In this document: positions 1 through 9,654 of the stretch, piece by piece
Position numbering within the stretch: the first letter of the stretch is position 1
Layout: each line of letters starts with the position of its first letter
From: Bacteroidales bacterium
GTDB taxonomy: Bacteria > Bacteroidota > Bacteroidia > Bacteroidales > UBA12077
NCBI GenBank assembly: GCA_018334675.1
Contig: JAGXLL010000021.1
Span: 1-41,829, forward strand
DNA length: 41,829 nucleotides
Direction of reading: 5' to 3'
Notes under the pieces: model-generated
What the model saw: only the letters and a program-made list of their open reading frames with translations
Databases searched by the model: none
Told to the model about the DNA's origin: nothing
Program-made: the position numbers and the translations under genes

Positions 1-773
1 TCGAGCATTTTTATGGCCACACCGTTGCCCAGCCGGGTTACCTGCTGATGAGGCTGGCTTCCGGGAACATCGAAAGCAATGGTGGTGTCAATGGCCAAAC
101 CAAAATCGGGTTGAACCTCCTGGGTGGAAACTTGTGCACCGCGGATACCTACTTCTTCCTGTACGGTAAAGACCCCGTATACATCGAAGGGTACATGCTG
201 ATCATGAAGCTGCCTGAAGGTCTCTATCAGTACGTACACCGATATTCTGTTGTCCAGTGATTTTCCGTTCACACAATGGCCCATGCGGATCAGATCCCGT
301 TCACGCGTTACCGGATCGCCCACCTGAACATACTGCTCTACCTCTTCCTTTGGCATACCCAGATCGATAAAAAAATCCTCCATCTTTACATTTTTCTTCT
401 TCTCCTCCTCGCTCATCATGTGAACGGGCTTGGTGCCCATCACACCAATCAGTTCTTCCTTTCCATGTACCACCACCCGCTGTGAAGTAAGGGTTTTCGG
501 ATCGAAACCACCCAGGGGAATGAACCGGATAAAACCCTGGTCATCGATGTGGTTGACAATAAACCCGATCTCGTCCATATGCGCGGCCAACATCACTTTT
601 TTATCCCCTTTCCCTTTCCTGAAGGCAATGACATTTCCCATGTTATCCACGTTGATCTCATCCACCCAGGGCTTCACCTCCTGGATGACCAGGTTTCGGA
701 TGGGCGCTTCAAATCCGGGTGCACCGGGTGTTTCGCTTATGCGTTTCAGCAAATTAAAATCGATATCTTTCAT
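1..773 (-). CDS. M42 family metallopeptidase (glutamyl aminopeptidase/endoglucanase-like), 3' end cut by the window
   Basis: Minus-strand reading frame from the ATG at 773 with no stop before the window edge, giving about 257 N-terminal residues of a family usually near 350. Visible M42 metal and catalytic signatures are AAHMDEIG (His near residue 65), LDNR (metal Asp), TVQEEVGIRG (general-base Glu and metal Glu) and AIDTT. The last metal-binding His expected near the C terminus lies outside the window. The family are cytosolic, dinuclear-metal aminopeptidases that trim peptides; the exact substrate preference cannot be read here. It starts 11 bp after the stop of the IPExxxVDY gene, so it is probably the last visible member of the acpP-fabF-rnc run. 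Confidence 0.9.
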   Translation of the reverse strand, partial: MKDIDFNLLKRISETPGAPGFEAPIRNLVIQEVKPWVDEINVDNMGNVIAFRKGKGDKKVMLAAHMDEIGFIVNHIDDQGFIRFIPLGGFDPKTLTSQRVVVHGKEELIGVMGTKPVHMMSEEEKKKNVKMEDFFIDLGMPKEEVEQYVQVGDPVTRERDLIRMGHCVNGKSLDNRISVYVLIETFRQLHDQHVPFDVYGVFTVQEEVGIRGAQVSTQEVQPDFGLAIDTTIAFDVPGSQPHQQVTRLGNGVAIKML

Positions 774-784
774 AGATGATGCGT

Positions 785-1207
785 TTAAAAAATGAATTTC
801 TTTTTGTCTTTCTCCTTCAGGTTTTCCAGTATAAAGGCGGTGATCACGAAATCAATGTTCCGGATCTTTTCTATAACCGGCTGCAGATCCGCTTTGGTGA
901 AGTTACCGGTGATCTTCAACAGAAAGTCGATATTGGTCATCGAAGGTATACAAAAACCGTCCTGACTCTTATTGGCAATCAGATGGTAGGCATTGTCCTG
1001 AGGGTCGCTATATGAAAACCTGGAAAAATGCTGATCCTTCCCATCCTTAGGGGGCTTCACCACGAGATCGCCGGTCTGTGTCAGATGCCAGTTAAACTGT
1101 TGATTCAGGGCCCAGGACAACCGGTAATCACTTTGATGGGAAGCGATGGCGATGAGTTGATACGCATCGGGATAAAAATCTTTTAGCTTATGAACCTTTT
1201 TCTGCAT
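785..1207 (-). CDS. IPExxxVDY family protein
   Basis: A 140-residue protein with no signal peptide or membrane segment. It contains a motif of the form IPSMTNIDFLLKI, which resembles the name-giving IPExxxVDY signature of a small Bacteroidota-restricted family of unknown function commonly found near rnc and fabF. The C terminus is rich in Lys and Phe. It lies 53 bp downstream of rnc and 11 bp upstream of the M42 peptidase gene, so it probably belongs to the same transcript. The family assignment rests on the motif plus gene neighbourhood; no biochemical role is known to me. Confidence 0.75.
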   Translation of the reverse strand: MQKKVHKLKDFYPDAYQLIAIASHQSDYRLSWALNQQFNWHLTQTGDLVVKPPKDGKDQHFSRFSYSDPQDNAYHLIANKSQDGFCIPSMTNIDFLLKITGNFTKADLQPVIEKIRNIDFVITAFILENLKEKDKKKFIF

Positions 1208-1260
1208 GGGATCCGAATCGGCCCGATAAAATTACGAAGAAAAATGGCAGAAGAAAACCC

Positions 1261-1989
1261 TCAATATTCAATATACATATCGAAAGCTTCTTTGGCGGCC
1301 ATCTGCTGGGCCTCTTTCTTGGAATGGCCGGTGCCTCTTCCAAGTATTTCATCGTGAAGCTTCACTTCCGAAACAAACAGGGGTTGGGTGAAGTTCTGTT
1401 TCTCCTGTTCGATATCCTCAAAAACCACCTCCATATCATTTTTCTGGCTCCATTCGATAAGCTGGCTTTTGTAGTCGAAAGTCAGGCATTCAAATTTCCG
1501 GACATCGATGTGGGGTTGGATGAGATAACGAAGGATATATTTTTTTGTCCTGCGGAATCCGGCATCCAGAAAGATGGCTCCCACCACTGCTTCCAGGGTG
1601 TTGCCCAATACATTGTAGCCCTGTTGTTCTTCGAGCCGGGAGACGATGATGCTATCCAGGTTCATTTGGAGGGCCACGTAGTTCAAGGTCTCCCTGCTCA
1701 CGATCTTGGATCGCATCTTAGTAAGAAACCCTTCTCTTTTATGGGGATAGAGATGGTACAGGTAGTCGGCCACCACGGTATTCAAAACCGAATCGCCCAG
1801 GTATTCCAGGCGTTCGTTATTCAGGATTTGTTGTCCGGACAGGGGGGCTGCGGATCTATGAGTAAGGGCCAGCTGAAACAGGCCGGTATTTTTTGGCCTG
1901 TAATTCAGCACTTGCCGCAAAGTGAGATCTTGATTCCGTTGTGGAGTGAACAGGGTTTTCAAAACAGGTACCAGACCCAATTTATTCAT
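1261..1989 (-). CDS. rnc: Ribonuclease III
   Basis: A 242-residue double-strand-specific endoribonuclease that processes rRNA precursors and structured mRNAs in the cytosol. The catalytic signature NERLEYLGDSVLN (usual form ERLEFLGDAVL) sits near residues 58-70, a second acidic site NTLEAVVGAIFLDAG follows, and the C-terminal third is a double-stranded RNA-binding domain ending with the SKKEAQQMAAKEAF helix. Length is normal for the family, with the slightly long N terminus typical of Bacteroidota. The start codon overlaps the end of fabF by 8 bases (ATGAATAA contains both the rnc start and the fabF stop), which suggests translational coupling. The acpP-fabF-rnc order is common across bacteria. 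Confidence 0.97.
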   Translation of the reverse strand: MNKLGLVPVLKTLFTPQRNQDLTLRQVLNYRPKNTGLFQLALTHRSAAPLSGQQILNNERLEYLGDSVLNTVVADYLYHLYPHKREGFLTKMRSKIVSRETLNYVALQMNLDSIIVSRLEEQQGYNVLGNTLEAVVGAIFLDAGFRRTKKYILRYLIQPHIDVRKFECLTFDYKSQLIEWSQKNDMEVVFEDIEQEKQNFTQPLFVSEVKLHDEILGRGTGHSKKEAQQMAAKEAFDMYIEY

Positions 1990-3235
1990 TGAATTTTTTT
2001 ACCACTACTGAAGCGTTGTGGCCGCCGAAACCGAAGGTATTGCTGATGGCAATATCTACGTTGCGTTCCTGTGCTTCATTAAATGTGTAATTGATCTTAT
2101 TGTCAATGTTGGGATCATCTTCCTGATGATTGATGGTTGGAGGCACTACATTTTTATTGATCGAGCAGATAGCGGCAATCAGTTCCACAGCACCGGCTGC
2201 TCCAAGAAGGTGTCCGGTCATGGATTTGGTGGCGGAAATATTCATCTCATAAGAATGGTCACCAAATACCTCCCGGATGCCTTTAATTTCGGCTCCATCT
2301 CCAACAGGAGTAGATGTTCCGTGCACATTGATATAGTCAACATCTTCACGGTTGATGCCTGAGTCGTTCAGGGCATTAAGCATCACATGGCGTGCACCTT
2401 TGCCTTCAGGGTGGGGGGCTGTCAGGTGATGGGCATCTGCCGACATACCACCACCCAATATTTCGGCATAGATGGTAGCTCCGCGCTCCCTGGCATGTTC
2501 ATATTCCTCCAGGATCAGGGCACCACCACCTTCCCCCATGACAAAACCGTCGCGGTTCTTATCGAAAGGCCGGGAAGCGGTCTTGTACTCATCGTTGTTG
2601 GTGGAGATGGCCTGCATGGCATTGAATCCACCCATGCCTGCTTCGTTGATGGCTGCTTCAGATCCGCCGGTAATAAACATTTCTGCTTTGCCTAAACGGA
2701 TATAATTCAAGGCATCAATGATGGCATGGGAAGAAGAGGCACAGGCTGAAACTGTGCTGAAATTCGGACCCGTCAGGCCATACTTCATGGAAATGTGGCC
2801 TGCTGCGATGTCCGAGATCATCTTGGGAATAAAAAACGGGCTAAACCGGGGCGTTCCATCACCCTCGATAAAGCCCTTTACTTCATTGAGAAAGGTATTG
2901 ATCCCTCCAATGCCTGATCCCCAAATCACACCGGCCCGGTTTTTGTCGATGGATTCCAGGTCGATCCCGGAATGCTCCAACGCTTCCTTAACAGCAACCA
3001 GGGCGTACTGTGAATACAGATCCAGCTTGCGGATCTCCTTTCGGTCAAAATGATCCTTGGGGTTGAAGTCTTTTACCTCACATGCAAACCTTGTCTTAAA
3101 TTTTGAGGCATCAAAATGGGTGATCCAGTCGGAACCACTGAGCCCTTCAAACAGGTTCCTGCAAAAATCATCCAGGTTATTCCCGATGGGGGTTAATGTT
3201 CCGAGTCCTGTTACTACAACACGTCTTAATGCCAT
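1982..3235 (-). CDS. fabF: Beta-ketoacyl-ACP synthase II
   Basis: A 417-residue condensing enzyme that extends acyl-ACP with malonyl-ACP in type II fatty acid synthesis. The thiolase-fold active site is complete: nucleophile Cys in TVSACASSSHA (about residue 165), His in NVHGTSTPVGD and His in KSMTGHLLGAAG. The C terminus has the glycine-rich NTFGFGGHNAS motif. An upstream in-frame TTG at 3244 would add three residues (MID), but the ATG at 3235 gives the usual MALRRVVVTGLG N terminus and is preferred. It lies 32 bp downstream of acpP, its carrier-protein partner, and overlaps rnc by 8 bp. Confidence 0.97.
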   Translation of the reverse strand: MALRRVVVTGLGTLTPIGNNLDDFCRNLFEGLSGSDWITHFDASKFKTRFACEVKDFNPKDHFDRKEIRKLDLYSQYALVAVKEALEHSGIDLESIDKNRAGVIWGSGIGGINTFLNEVKGFIEGDGTPRFSPFFIPKMISDIAAGHISMKYGLTGPNFSTVSACASSSHAIIDALNYIRLGKAEMFITGGSEAAINEAGMGGFNAMQAISTNNDEYKTASRPFDKNRDGFVMGEGGGALILEEYEHARERGATIYAEILGGGMSADAHHLTAPHPEGKGARHVMLNALNDSGINREDVDYINVHGTSTPVGDGAEIKGIREVFGDHSYEMNISATKSMTGHLLGAAGAVELIAAICSINKNVVPPTINHQEDDPNIDNKINYTFNEAQERNVDIAISNTFGFGGHNASVVVKKFNE

Positions 3236-3267
3236 ATCAATCAAAATTTAAAACAAGTTTATAATGG

Positions 3268-3504
3268 TTATTGAGCATTCTCTTCGATGTACTTAACTGC
3301 TTCCCCAACCGTGCTGATGTTTTCTGCCTGATCGTCAGGAATAGAGATATTGAATTCCTTTTCAAATTCCATGATCAGCTCAACTGTGTCCAGAGAATCA
3401 GCACCCAAATCATTTGTGAAGCTGGCGTCATTGGTAACTTCATTTTCCTCTACGCCCAGCTTATCGACGATGATCGATTTAACTCTTGATGCGGTATCTG
3501 CCAT
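3268..3504 (-). CDS. acpP: Acyl carrier protein
   Basis: A 78-residue acidic protein that carries growing acyl chains on a 4'-phosphopantetheine arm. The attachment serine is Ser37 in the invariant GADSLDTVE motif, followed by the usual helix-II acidic face that docks onto FAS enzymes. Length and composition are canonical. It is the first gene of the minus-strand acpP-fabF-rnc run, and its leader is the AT-rich divergent region shared with purN. Confidence 0.97.
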   Translation of the reverse strand: MADTASRVKSIIVDKLGVEENEVTNDASFTNDLGADSLDTVELIMEFEKEFNISIPDDQAENISTVGEAVKYIEENAQ

Positions 3505-3659
3505 AACTTTTAAGTTTTAGTTAATAATTTTAAATTTAAACAGTGCAAAGAAATATAATTCCCTTTCATATAACAAAAAAACACGCGAATTTTTTATGTA
3601 AAAATAATTTTTTTTGTGTTTAAAACGAAGATGCTTGCGGCCAAATAAATTGATTTGAA
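3505..3659 (-). promoter_or_regulatory. AT-rich leader and probable promoter region of the acpP-fabF-rnc run
   Basis: This very AT-rich stretch precedes acpP. On the minus strand it holds a TTTG near 3571-3574 followed by a TATATTTC-type box near 3550, matching the Bacteroidota -7 consensus TAnnTTTG at seven of eight positions. The spacing is a little short for the usual 19-21 bp, so the exact promoter is uncertain. No hairpin or riboswitch-like structure was recognised. Confidence 0.3.
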
Positions 3660-3667
3660 TATTTTTG
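3634..3667 (+). promoter_or_regulatory. Candidate Bacteroidota-type promoter for purN
   Basis: The sequence TATTTTTG (3660-3667) is a full match to the Bacteroidota sigma-ABfr -7 consensus TAnnTTTG. A CTTG element at 3634-3637 lies 22 bp upstream, close to the expected -33 TTTG spacing. A transcript would start near 3674, leaving a leader of about 40 nt before purN at 3712. Confidence 0.45.
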
Positions 3668-3711
3668 TGTGATCGTCCCCTTCGGCCCATCGATCCCTAA
3701 AAAGCCAATGT

Positions 3712-4284
3712 ATGAAAAAGATCGCCATTTTTGCTTCCGGTTCCGGTTCCAATGCTGAAAACATTGCCCGTTATTTTAAAAACCACAAATTTCTGAAAGT
3801 TGCTCTGATGCTCTCCAACAACCCGCAGGCATATGTGTTGAAAAGAGCTGAAAAGCTTGGTATACCTGTCTACGTCTTTAACCGGGATGACCTTTACAAG
3901 GACAACAACGTGAAAGAAAGATTGTTAAACGAAGGCATTGATTTTATTGTGCTGGCCGGCTTTTTATGGCTCATCCCATCCTCGATCATACGGGCCTGGC
4001 CCAATCGCATTATCAACATCCATCCGGCTTTGTTGCCGGGGTATGGAGGCAAAGGCATGTATGGTGACCGGGTCCACCAAAAGGTCTATGAGAATGGCGA
4101 GCCGGAAAGCGGCATCACCATCCACTACGTAAACGAGCATTATGATGAAGGCCAAATCATACATCAGGCCCGTTTTCCCATTGAAAAGGGGGAGGGCCCG
4201 GATGAGATCGCACAAAAGGCACACGAGTTGGAATACAGGGAATATCCCAGGGTCATTGAAAAGTTGTTGGCCGAACGGGGATGA
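3712..4284 (+). CDS. purN: Phosphoribosylglycinamide formyltransferase
   Basis: A 190-residue enzyme of de novo purine synthesis that transfers a formyl group from 10-formyl-tetrahydrofolate to GAR. The N-terminal GSGSNAENI loop binds the GAR phosphate. The catalytic region NIHPALLPGYGGKGMYG (about residues 102-118) carries the Asn and His, and the catalytic Asp is in YDEGQII near residue 145. The short form without a C-terminal extension is normal. The gene is divergent from acpP and ends at 4284 with its TGA directly abutting the stop codon of the convergent truncated lipoprotein gene. Confidence 0.95.
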   Translation: MKKIAIFASGSGSNAENIARYFKNHKFLKVALMLSNNPQAYVLKRAEKLGIPVYVFNRDDLYKDNNVKERLLNEGIDFIVLAGFLWLIPSSIIRAWPNRIINIHPALLPGYGGKGMYGDRVHQKVYENGEPESGITIHYVNEHYDEGQIIHQARFPIEKGEGPDEIAQKAHELEYREYPRVIEKLLAERG

Positions 4285-4578
4285 TCAGCGGTCTCCTCCC
4301 AGCTCATAGAGGGTGTGGTGATGGAAATCGTCGGTGGTGTCGCTCGTCTCATCATAAAAACTGCCGTTGGCCATCAAGGCAACATGTTCACCCAGGGCAT
4401 AGGCCAGTTGAACATCCGTGCCGCTGACACCAGCCGCCAGGTTCCCTTGTATCTCCCCTTTCTCTTTGAACATAGGAGAATTGACCATATTGGGGATGTA
4501 TTCCGGACTGCAGGAAAACATGACCATAACCCATACACCCGCACCCAGAGCGAAAATGGTACGTTTGAAGTTTCTCAT
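4285..4578 (-). pseudogene. Outer-membrane lipoprotein, probably 3'-truncated
   Basis: A 97-residue product with a lipoprotein signal peptide ending in MVMFSC (lipidated Cys), then a start resembling a Bacteroidota lipoprotein family that runs SPEYIPN, then MFKEKGE and a beta-strand-like stretch with ALGEHVALMANGSF. As I recall that family, the protein continues as a beta-barrel-like domain of roughly 200 or more residues. Here the frame ends abruptly after YELGG with the residues DR and a stop whose bases abut the purN stop (TGATCA at 4282-4287). This looks like a deletion junction between the lost 3' half and the end of purN. It could still be expressed as a short lipoprotein. The family resemblance is from memory and unverified. 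Confidence 0.55.
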
Positions 4579-4687
4579 AAGGCTCAGTTGTTAGGATGAT
4601 GTAACCCGGAGTAAATGTTATCTGTCCGGAGGCCGATTGCAACTCAAAAAGTGATATGTCGGTTCTCAATAGGATCAAACAGGTATT

Positions 4688-5935
4688 TCATATCTCATTC
4701 AACTGTTTCAGCCAACGTTCTTTTACCTTGGCGAAGGCCTCTTTGTTCTCCTCTTTGACCGGTTTAACAGGGGGTGCTTCCACCTTCAGAGGATTGATGG
4801 GATGACCGTTCTTCCAGAAACGAAAATCCAGATGCGGCCCGGTGGCGTAGCCTGTGCTTCCCACATAACCGATGGTTTGACCTTGGCTGACCCGCACACC
4901 TTCGGCCATGCCCCTGGCATACCTCGAGAGATGGTTGTAACCCGTGACATACAGGCTGTTGTGACGGATCTTGATGTAATACCCGGCAGCCCGGGTATAC
5001 CCCTTGTCGATCACCTGCCCGTCGCCAATGGCATGGATGGGGGTGCCGGCAGGCGCTGCATAGTCAACGCCCCGGTGGGGCCTTCTATAATTTAGGATCG
5101 GATGCATCCGGCTGTGGCTATACCCCGAACTGATCCGGGAAAAACGTAAGGGAGCCTTCAAAAACTGCCGCCGCAGGCTGTTACCCTCCAAATCATAAAA
5201 ATCAAGGGTGCTGTCCTGCTCAAAGGGTATGGCATAGTGCTTCTGCCCTTTGTGCTCAAAATAAGCCGTCTGAATATTTTTGATACCAATTGAGGTGCTG
5301 TCAACATATTCTTCCTCATAGATCACCTTGAAGTGATCTCCCCGGTCGAGACCAAAAAAGTTGATGGTCCAGGCATAAATCTCTGATAACTCCAATGCCA
5401 GGTTGGGATTGACATCCGCTTCCTGCATCGTGGCCCACAGGGAATTCATAATGGTGTCTTCACAAACCTTACCTACCAAACTCGTCTCCCGCTCCATAAG
5501 GCGCACCTGTATGTCGCCCTGCAGATTGACCCGCACAAATTCTTTAGGGGTGTTTTCATAGACAAAATAGCTAACCTTCCGCGTGGTATCATACCGGTTA
5601 TAAAAGAAATGACAGGGACGTCCCGCCTTAAAACGGGTGACATCGAATACCCGGTCGATCTCACGGGCAACCTCATGAACAGTGTGGTCTCCCAGATCAT
5701 GGCCTCGGAGCAGCTCGGAAAGATTCTGATGCCAGCGGATTTTGGCACTGGTCATATGAAAAGAATCGGTTACAATACCATATTTCGATTCAGGATTGGA
5801 GATCAAAATGTTCTGATCTATATCGGTGGCATAGATGTGGCCCTGCCTGTCTTTACCCATGGATCCAAGGATATAAAGAAACAGGGGAATAAATAAAATA
5901 CCGGTACCAATACTGAACAATTTCCTGTATGCCAT
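4688..5935 (-). CDS. M23 family metallopeptidase (LytM-type), membrane-anchored
   Basis: A 415-residue protein with an N-terminal membrane segment (about residues 7-25) and a C-terminal LytM/M23 domain (about residues 270-385). This type cleaves peptidoglycan cross-bridges in the periplasm during growth or division. Zinc and catalytic residues seen are H287 and D291 in HRGVD, a His in YNHLSRY near residue 335, and H368 in GPHLDFR. The canonical second His of the HxH motif is Asp370, so the site reads HLD rather than HLH. The central part (about residues 60-260) resembles the regulatory OapA/Csd3-like region of multidomain M23 proteins. A Lys/Glu-rich tail follows the catalytic domain. Confidence 0.85.
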   Translation of the reverse strand: MAYRKLFSIGTGILFIPLFLYILGSMGKDRQGHIYATDIDQNILISNPESKYGIVTDSFHMTSAKIRWHQNLSELLRGHDLGDHTVHEVAREIDRVFDVTRFKAGRPCHFFYNRYDTTRKVSYFVYENTPKEFVRVNLQGDIQVRLMERETSLVGKVCEDTIMNSLWATMQEADVNPNLALELSEIYAWTINFFGLDRGDHFKVIYEEEYVDSTSIGIKNIQTAYFEHKGQKHYAIPFEQDSTLDFYDLEGNSLRRQFLKAPLRFSRISSGYSHSRMHPILNYRRPHRGVDYAAPAGTPIHAIGDGQVIDKGYTRAAGYYIKIRHNSLYVTGYNHLSRYARGMAEGVRVSQGQTIGYVGSTGYATGPHLDFRFWKNGHPINPLKVEAPPVKPVKEENKEAFAKVKERWLKQLNEI

Positions 5936-6008
5936 GAGTGGAAGGAGGTTGAATTCTTTCTTACAAAACTAATGTTTTTAACAATAAATAACAAGGTGAT
6001 CCTCCTCA

Positions 6009-6905
6009 TCATTTCTTAATTGGATCAAACCCATAGCCAAAAACACCCATCACATTGTTCACGGAAATGAAAGCATCAGGGTCTGTTTCCTTGATGATAC
6101 GAAGGATATGGTTGGACTCATACTTTCTTACCAGGATCATCAATATTTTGGTATCCTGCTGGGTGTACCAACCTTTACCATGAAGGATGGTGATGCCCCG
6201 GTTGATCTCCGAGCTGATCCTGTTGGCAATGATCTCATGGCGTTTGGAGAGAATAAACATCTGCACGGTTCGTTTGGCACCGGTAAGCACCATATCGATG
6301 GTATAGGCAACCACAGCCATGCTCACATAACCATACACCATAATTTCTATCGACTGAAAGACTAAATAGGAAGAGGAAATGATGATGATGTCCAGATAGA
6401 GCAGGATCCGGCCGGGGCTGATGTTGCGGTGCTTGTTGATCATCATGGCGATGATGTCCGTTCCACCGGTGCTGCCCCCCTGACTGATGGCCAAACCCAC
6501 TCCTGCTCCGGCCAGGATGCCACCCACCACAGCCGACATAAAATCTTCATCCACAATGGGTTCGACAACCACTCCTTCTAAAATGGAAAGGAAGAAGGAC
6601 AGCATAACGGTGGCATAGACGGTTTTTATGGCAAAGTGGCGACCCAATACCCTGACTCCCAGCATGATCAAAAAAATGTTCAACACCAGGTAAGTCAGCC
6701 CCATAGGCAGCCTGAAGCCATAATATAAAAGGGAGGAAACACCGGTCATGCCTCCGGAGGTGATCTCGGCAGGAATTAAAAAAACCGTCCAACCCAATGC
6801 ATTGACGAAGAGACCGAATGTTATGATCGCATACGATCGCAAAGTTGGGAAGATCTGTTTCTTTTCGAGTTTTATACGGGGCTTTCGGATTCTAGACCAC
6901 CACAT
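6009..6905 (-). CDS. YitT family membrane protein (DUF161/DUF2179)
   Basis: A 298-residue inner-membrane protein with about five to six hydrophobic segments (residues ~25-210) containing the family's glycine-rich repeats ([16 protein letters not shown] and [13 protein letters not shown]). A soluble C-terminal DUF2179 domain follows (about residues 225-295, with [10 protein letters not shown] and [14 protein letters not shown]). Function in the family is unsettled; transport-type roles have been proposed. Its start overlaps the 3' end of leuS by 14 bases, so the two are almost certainly co-transcribed. Confidence 0.88.
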   Translation of the reverse strand: MWWSRIRKPRIKLEKKQIFPTLRSYAIITFGLFVNALGWTVFLIPAEITSGGMTGVSSLLYYGFRLPMGLTYLVLNIFLIMLGVRVLGRHFAIKTVYATVMLSFFLSILEGVVVEPIVDEDFMSAVVGGILAGAGVGLAISQGGSTGGTDIIAMMINKHRNISPGRILLYLDIIIISSSYLVFQSIEIMVYGYVSMAVVAYTIDMVLTGAKRTVQMFILSKRHEIIANRISSEINRGITILHGKGWYTQQDTKILMILVRKYESNHILRIIKETDPDAFISVNNVMGVFGYGFDPIKK

Positions 6906-9654
6906 TGATTATCTTATTGGGCACGAAAATAACCTTCTTTGGAGGTTTCTGGTTCAGCCATTTTTGCGCCTTTTCATGATTCAACACAATCTCCTTTGCC
7001 TTTTCCTGTTCGATATCTACGGGAAGTTCCAGTTTAAACCTCATCTTACCGTTAAAAGCAACGGGATAGGTAAATGTATTCTCCTGCAGATATTTCTCCT
7101 GATGCTCAGGTACGGGAGCATCCACCACACTGCTTTGGTTGCCGTCGCGGTGCCAGAGCTCTTCACCTATATGCGGGGCAAAGGGTGTGAGGAGTCTAAG
7201 CAAAGGCATCAATATCTGTCTTTTGTTGCACAGGGAAGAGGACAATTCATTCACAGCGATCATCATAGCGCTGATGGCTGTATTGAAGTTAAACTGTTCC
7301 ACATCCTCCCGTACCTTCCTGATGGTTTTATGAAGGGTTTTCAACTCCTCATCAGAAGGTTCTTCATCGGAAAGACTAAAGTTGCCCTGTTCATCATGGA
7401 AGAGACGCCAAAATTTCTTTAAGAATTTATAAATGCCGTCAATACCATTGGTATCCCAGGGCTTCGACATATCGATGGGCCCCAGGAACATCTCATACAT
7501 GCGAAGGGTATCGGCTCCGTATTTACGGATGATGTCATCGGGATTGATGACATTATAAAGGGATTTGGACATCTTTTCGATGCCATAACCACAGATGTAT
7601 CTTCCCTCTTCCAGGATAAACTCGGCATCCTTAAAATCGGGGTTCCACTCCCGGAAAGCTTCTATATCCAACACATCATTGTCGACGATATTCACATCCA
7701 CATGCAGGGGTGTCACATCGTAGTGGTCCTTCAGGTTATATGAGACAAACTTGTTGGTGCCTTTGATGCGATAGACGAAGTTGGACCTTCCCTGGATCAT
7801 ACCCTGGTTGATCAGCTTCTTGAAGGGTTCATCTTCACAGACCCATCCGATATCATAAAGGAATTTATTCCAGAACCGGGAATATATCAGGTGTCCGGTA
7901 GCATGCTCAATGCCTCCGACGTAGAGGTCGACGTTTCTCCAGTACTGGTTTGCTTCCTCGGATACCAGTGCCGCCTCGTTGTGAGGATCCATGAACCTCA
8001 GATAGTAAGCCGAGGAACCTGCAAAGCCGGGCATGGTACTCTCCTCCAGGGGGTAACCTTCTTCTGTCTTCCAGTCTTTTGCCCGGGCCAGGGGCGGACG
8101 TCCTTCCGAAGTCGGCTTGAAAGCGTCCACTTCAGGCAGCTCGAGGGGTAGTTTGCTCTTATCCAGCGGGTAAGGCATACCGTTTTTGTAATAGATGGGA
8201 AAAGGCTCGCCCCAATAGCGCTGACGGCTGAATATGGCATCACGCAGGCGGTAATTGACCTTTTCCCGGCCCATTCCCCTTTTCTCTATCTCTTCTATGA
8301 TAACAGGTATGGCTTGCTCTGCGGTATATCCATTGATGAACTGTGAATTGATCACTTTCCCTTCCAGGGAGTCATAAGCCTGCTTCATCGGGTCGCCTCC
8401 TTCTATTACAGGGATGATAGGCAGGTTGAAGTGACGGGCAAATTCGTTGTCGCGCTCATCGTGGGCTGGTACGGCCATGATGGCTCCCGTACCATAACCG
8501 ATCAGCACATAATCGCTCACCCAGATGGGGAGTCGTTCCCCGGTTATCGGATGCAATGCATAGCTGCCGGTGAAAACCCCACTGACGCTTTGGGTATCGG
8601 TGATCCTGTCCCTTTCAGAGCGGGCCGTGGCTTTTTTAATATATTCCTCTACTTCTTGACGGTTCTCGCTGGTGGTAAGTTCCCGGGTCAAATCACTCTC
8701 GGGGGCCAGCACCATAAAAGTGACACCAAACAATGTATCCGGCCGCGTAGTGAACACCTCGAAGGAGGTATGCGAATGCTCCACATCAAAGCGGATCTCC
8801 GCCCCACGCGAGCGTCCTATCCAGTTGCGCTGAATCTCCTTCAGCGATTCCGACCATTCCAGATCATCCAGTCCGTCCAGCAATCGGTTGGCATAAGCGG
8901 TGACCCGAAGCGACCATTGCTTCATCTTCTTCTGTATCACCGGATATCCACCTCGTACCGAAACACCCTCCTTCACCTCATCATTGGCCAGTACAGTGCC
9001 CAGCTCCGGACACCAATTGACCATCGAGTCCGCCAGATACGCAATGCGGTAGCTGAGCAGCACTTGCTGCTGTTGCTCCTGACTCATCTTATTCCACTGA
9101 TCGGCCGAAAAGGTGTCCAACGGATCGTTGGCGGCATCTACCTCAGCGTTCCCTTCGCGGCTGAAGATCCCCTCCAGCTTCTCTATGGGCCTGGCCTTCT
9201 GCTGGTGGTTGTCGTACCAGTGTTCAAACATCTCAATAAAGGCCCATTGCGTCCACTTATAATATTTGGGATCACAGGTCCGCAACTCCCGGTTCCAATC
9301 GAAAGAGAATCCGATCTGGCTCAGCTGTTCACGATAGCGCCTGATGTTATGATCGGTGGTTTTGGCCGGATGCTGACCTGTTTGGATCGCATATTGTTCG
9401 GCCGGCAAACCAAACGCATCATAGCCCATGGGATGCAGCACATTGTAACCTTCCATCCGCTTATAACGGGCATAAATGTCGGAGGCGATATATCCCAGAG
9501 GATGCCCCACATGTAACCCAGCCCCGGAAGGATAAGGAAACATATCCAACACATAATATTTAGGCTTTTCGGGATCTACCTCTACCCGGTAGATCTGCTG
9601 CTCTTCCCAGTAGCGCTGCCATTTCTTCTCTATCTCATGAAAACTATATTCCAT
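6892..9654 (-). CDS. leuS: Leucine-tRNA ligase
   Basis: A 920-residue class I aminoacyl-tRNA synthetase that charges tRNA-Leu in the cytosol. The HIGH-type motif is HVGH at residues 48-51 ([16 protein letters not shown]), and the KMSKS loop is at about 694-698. The inserted CP1 editing domain is recognisable by [14 protein letters not shown] and AVPAHDERD. The anticodon-binding helical domain and a C-terminal domain ending in NKIINVVV complete the protein. Length is as expected for Bacteroidota enzymes. It is the first gene of a leuS-yitT pair on the minus strand. Confidence 0.97.
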   Translation of the reverse strand: MEYSFHEIEKKWQRYWEEQQIYRVEVDPEKPKYYVLDMFPYPSGAGLHVGHPLGYIASDIYARYKRMEGYNVLHPMGYDAFGLPAEQYAIQTGQHPAKTTDHNIRRYREQLSQIGFSFDWNRELRTCDPKYYKWTQWAFIEMFEHWYDNHQQKARPIEKLEGIFSREGNAEVDAANDPLDTFSADQWNKMSQEQQQQVLLSYRIAYLADSMVNWCPELGTVLANDEVKEGVSVRGGYPVIQKKMKQWSLRVTAYANRLLDGLDDLEWSESLKEIQRNWIGRSRGAEIRFDVEHSHTSFEVFTTRPDTLFGVTFMVLAPESDLTRELTTSENRQEVEEYIKKATARSERDRITDTQSVSGVFTGSYALHPITGERLPIWVSDYVLIGYGTGAIMAVPAHDERDNEFARHFNLPIIPVIEGGDPMKQAYDSLEGKVINSQFINGYTAEQAIPVIIEEIEKRGMGREKVNYRLRDAIFSRQRYWGEPFPIYYKNGMPYPLDKSKLPLELPEVDAFKPTSEGRPPLARAKDWKTEEGYPLEESTMPGFAGSSAYYLRFMDPHNEAALVSEEANQYWRNVDLYVGGIEHATGHLIYSRFWNKFLYDIGWVCEDEPFKKLINQGMIQGRSNFVYRIKGTNKFVSYNLKDHYDVTPLHVDVNIVDNDVLDIEAFREWNPDFKDAEFILEEGRYICGYGIEKMSKSLYNVINPDDIIRKYGADTLRMYEMFLGPIDMSKPWDTNGIDGIYKFLKKFWRLFHDEQGNFSLSDEEPSDEELKTLHKTIRKVREDVEQFNFNTAISAMMIAVNELSSSLCNKRQILMPLLRLLTPFAPHIGEELWHRDGNQSSVVDAPVPEHQEKYLQENTFTYPVAFNGKMRFKLELPVDIEQEKAKEIVLNHEKAQKWLNQKPPKKVIFVPNKIINVVV

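Noticed and set aside
1324-1992. 222-codon plus-strand frame opposite rnc
   Set aside because: It is exactly antisense to rnc and has no family features.
3236-3244. TTG start for FabF three codons upstream
   Set aside because: The ATG at 3235 gives the family-standard N terminus and no ribosome-binding site favours the TTG.
8431-9516. Long plus-strand open frame (361 codons) inside leuS
   Set aside because: It is an antisense shadow of leuS with no recognisable domain.
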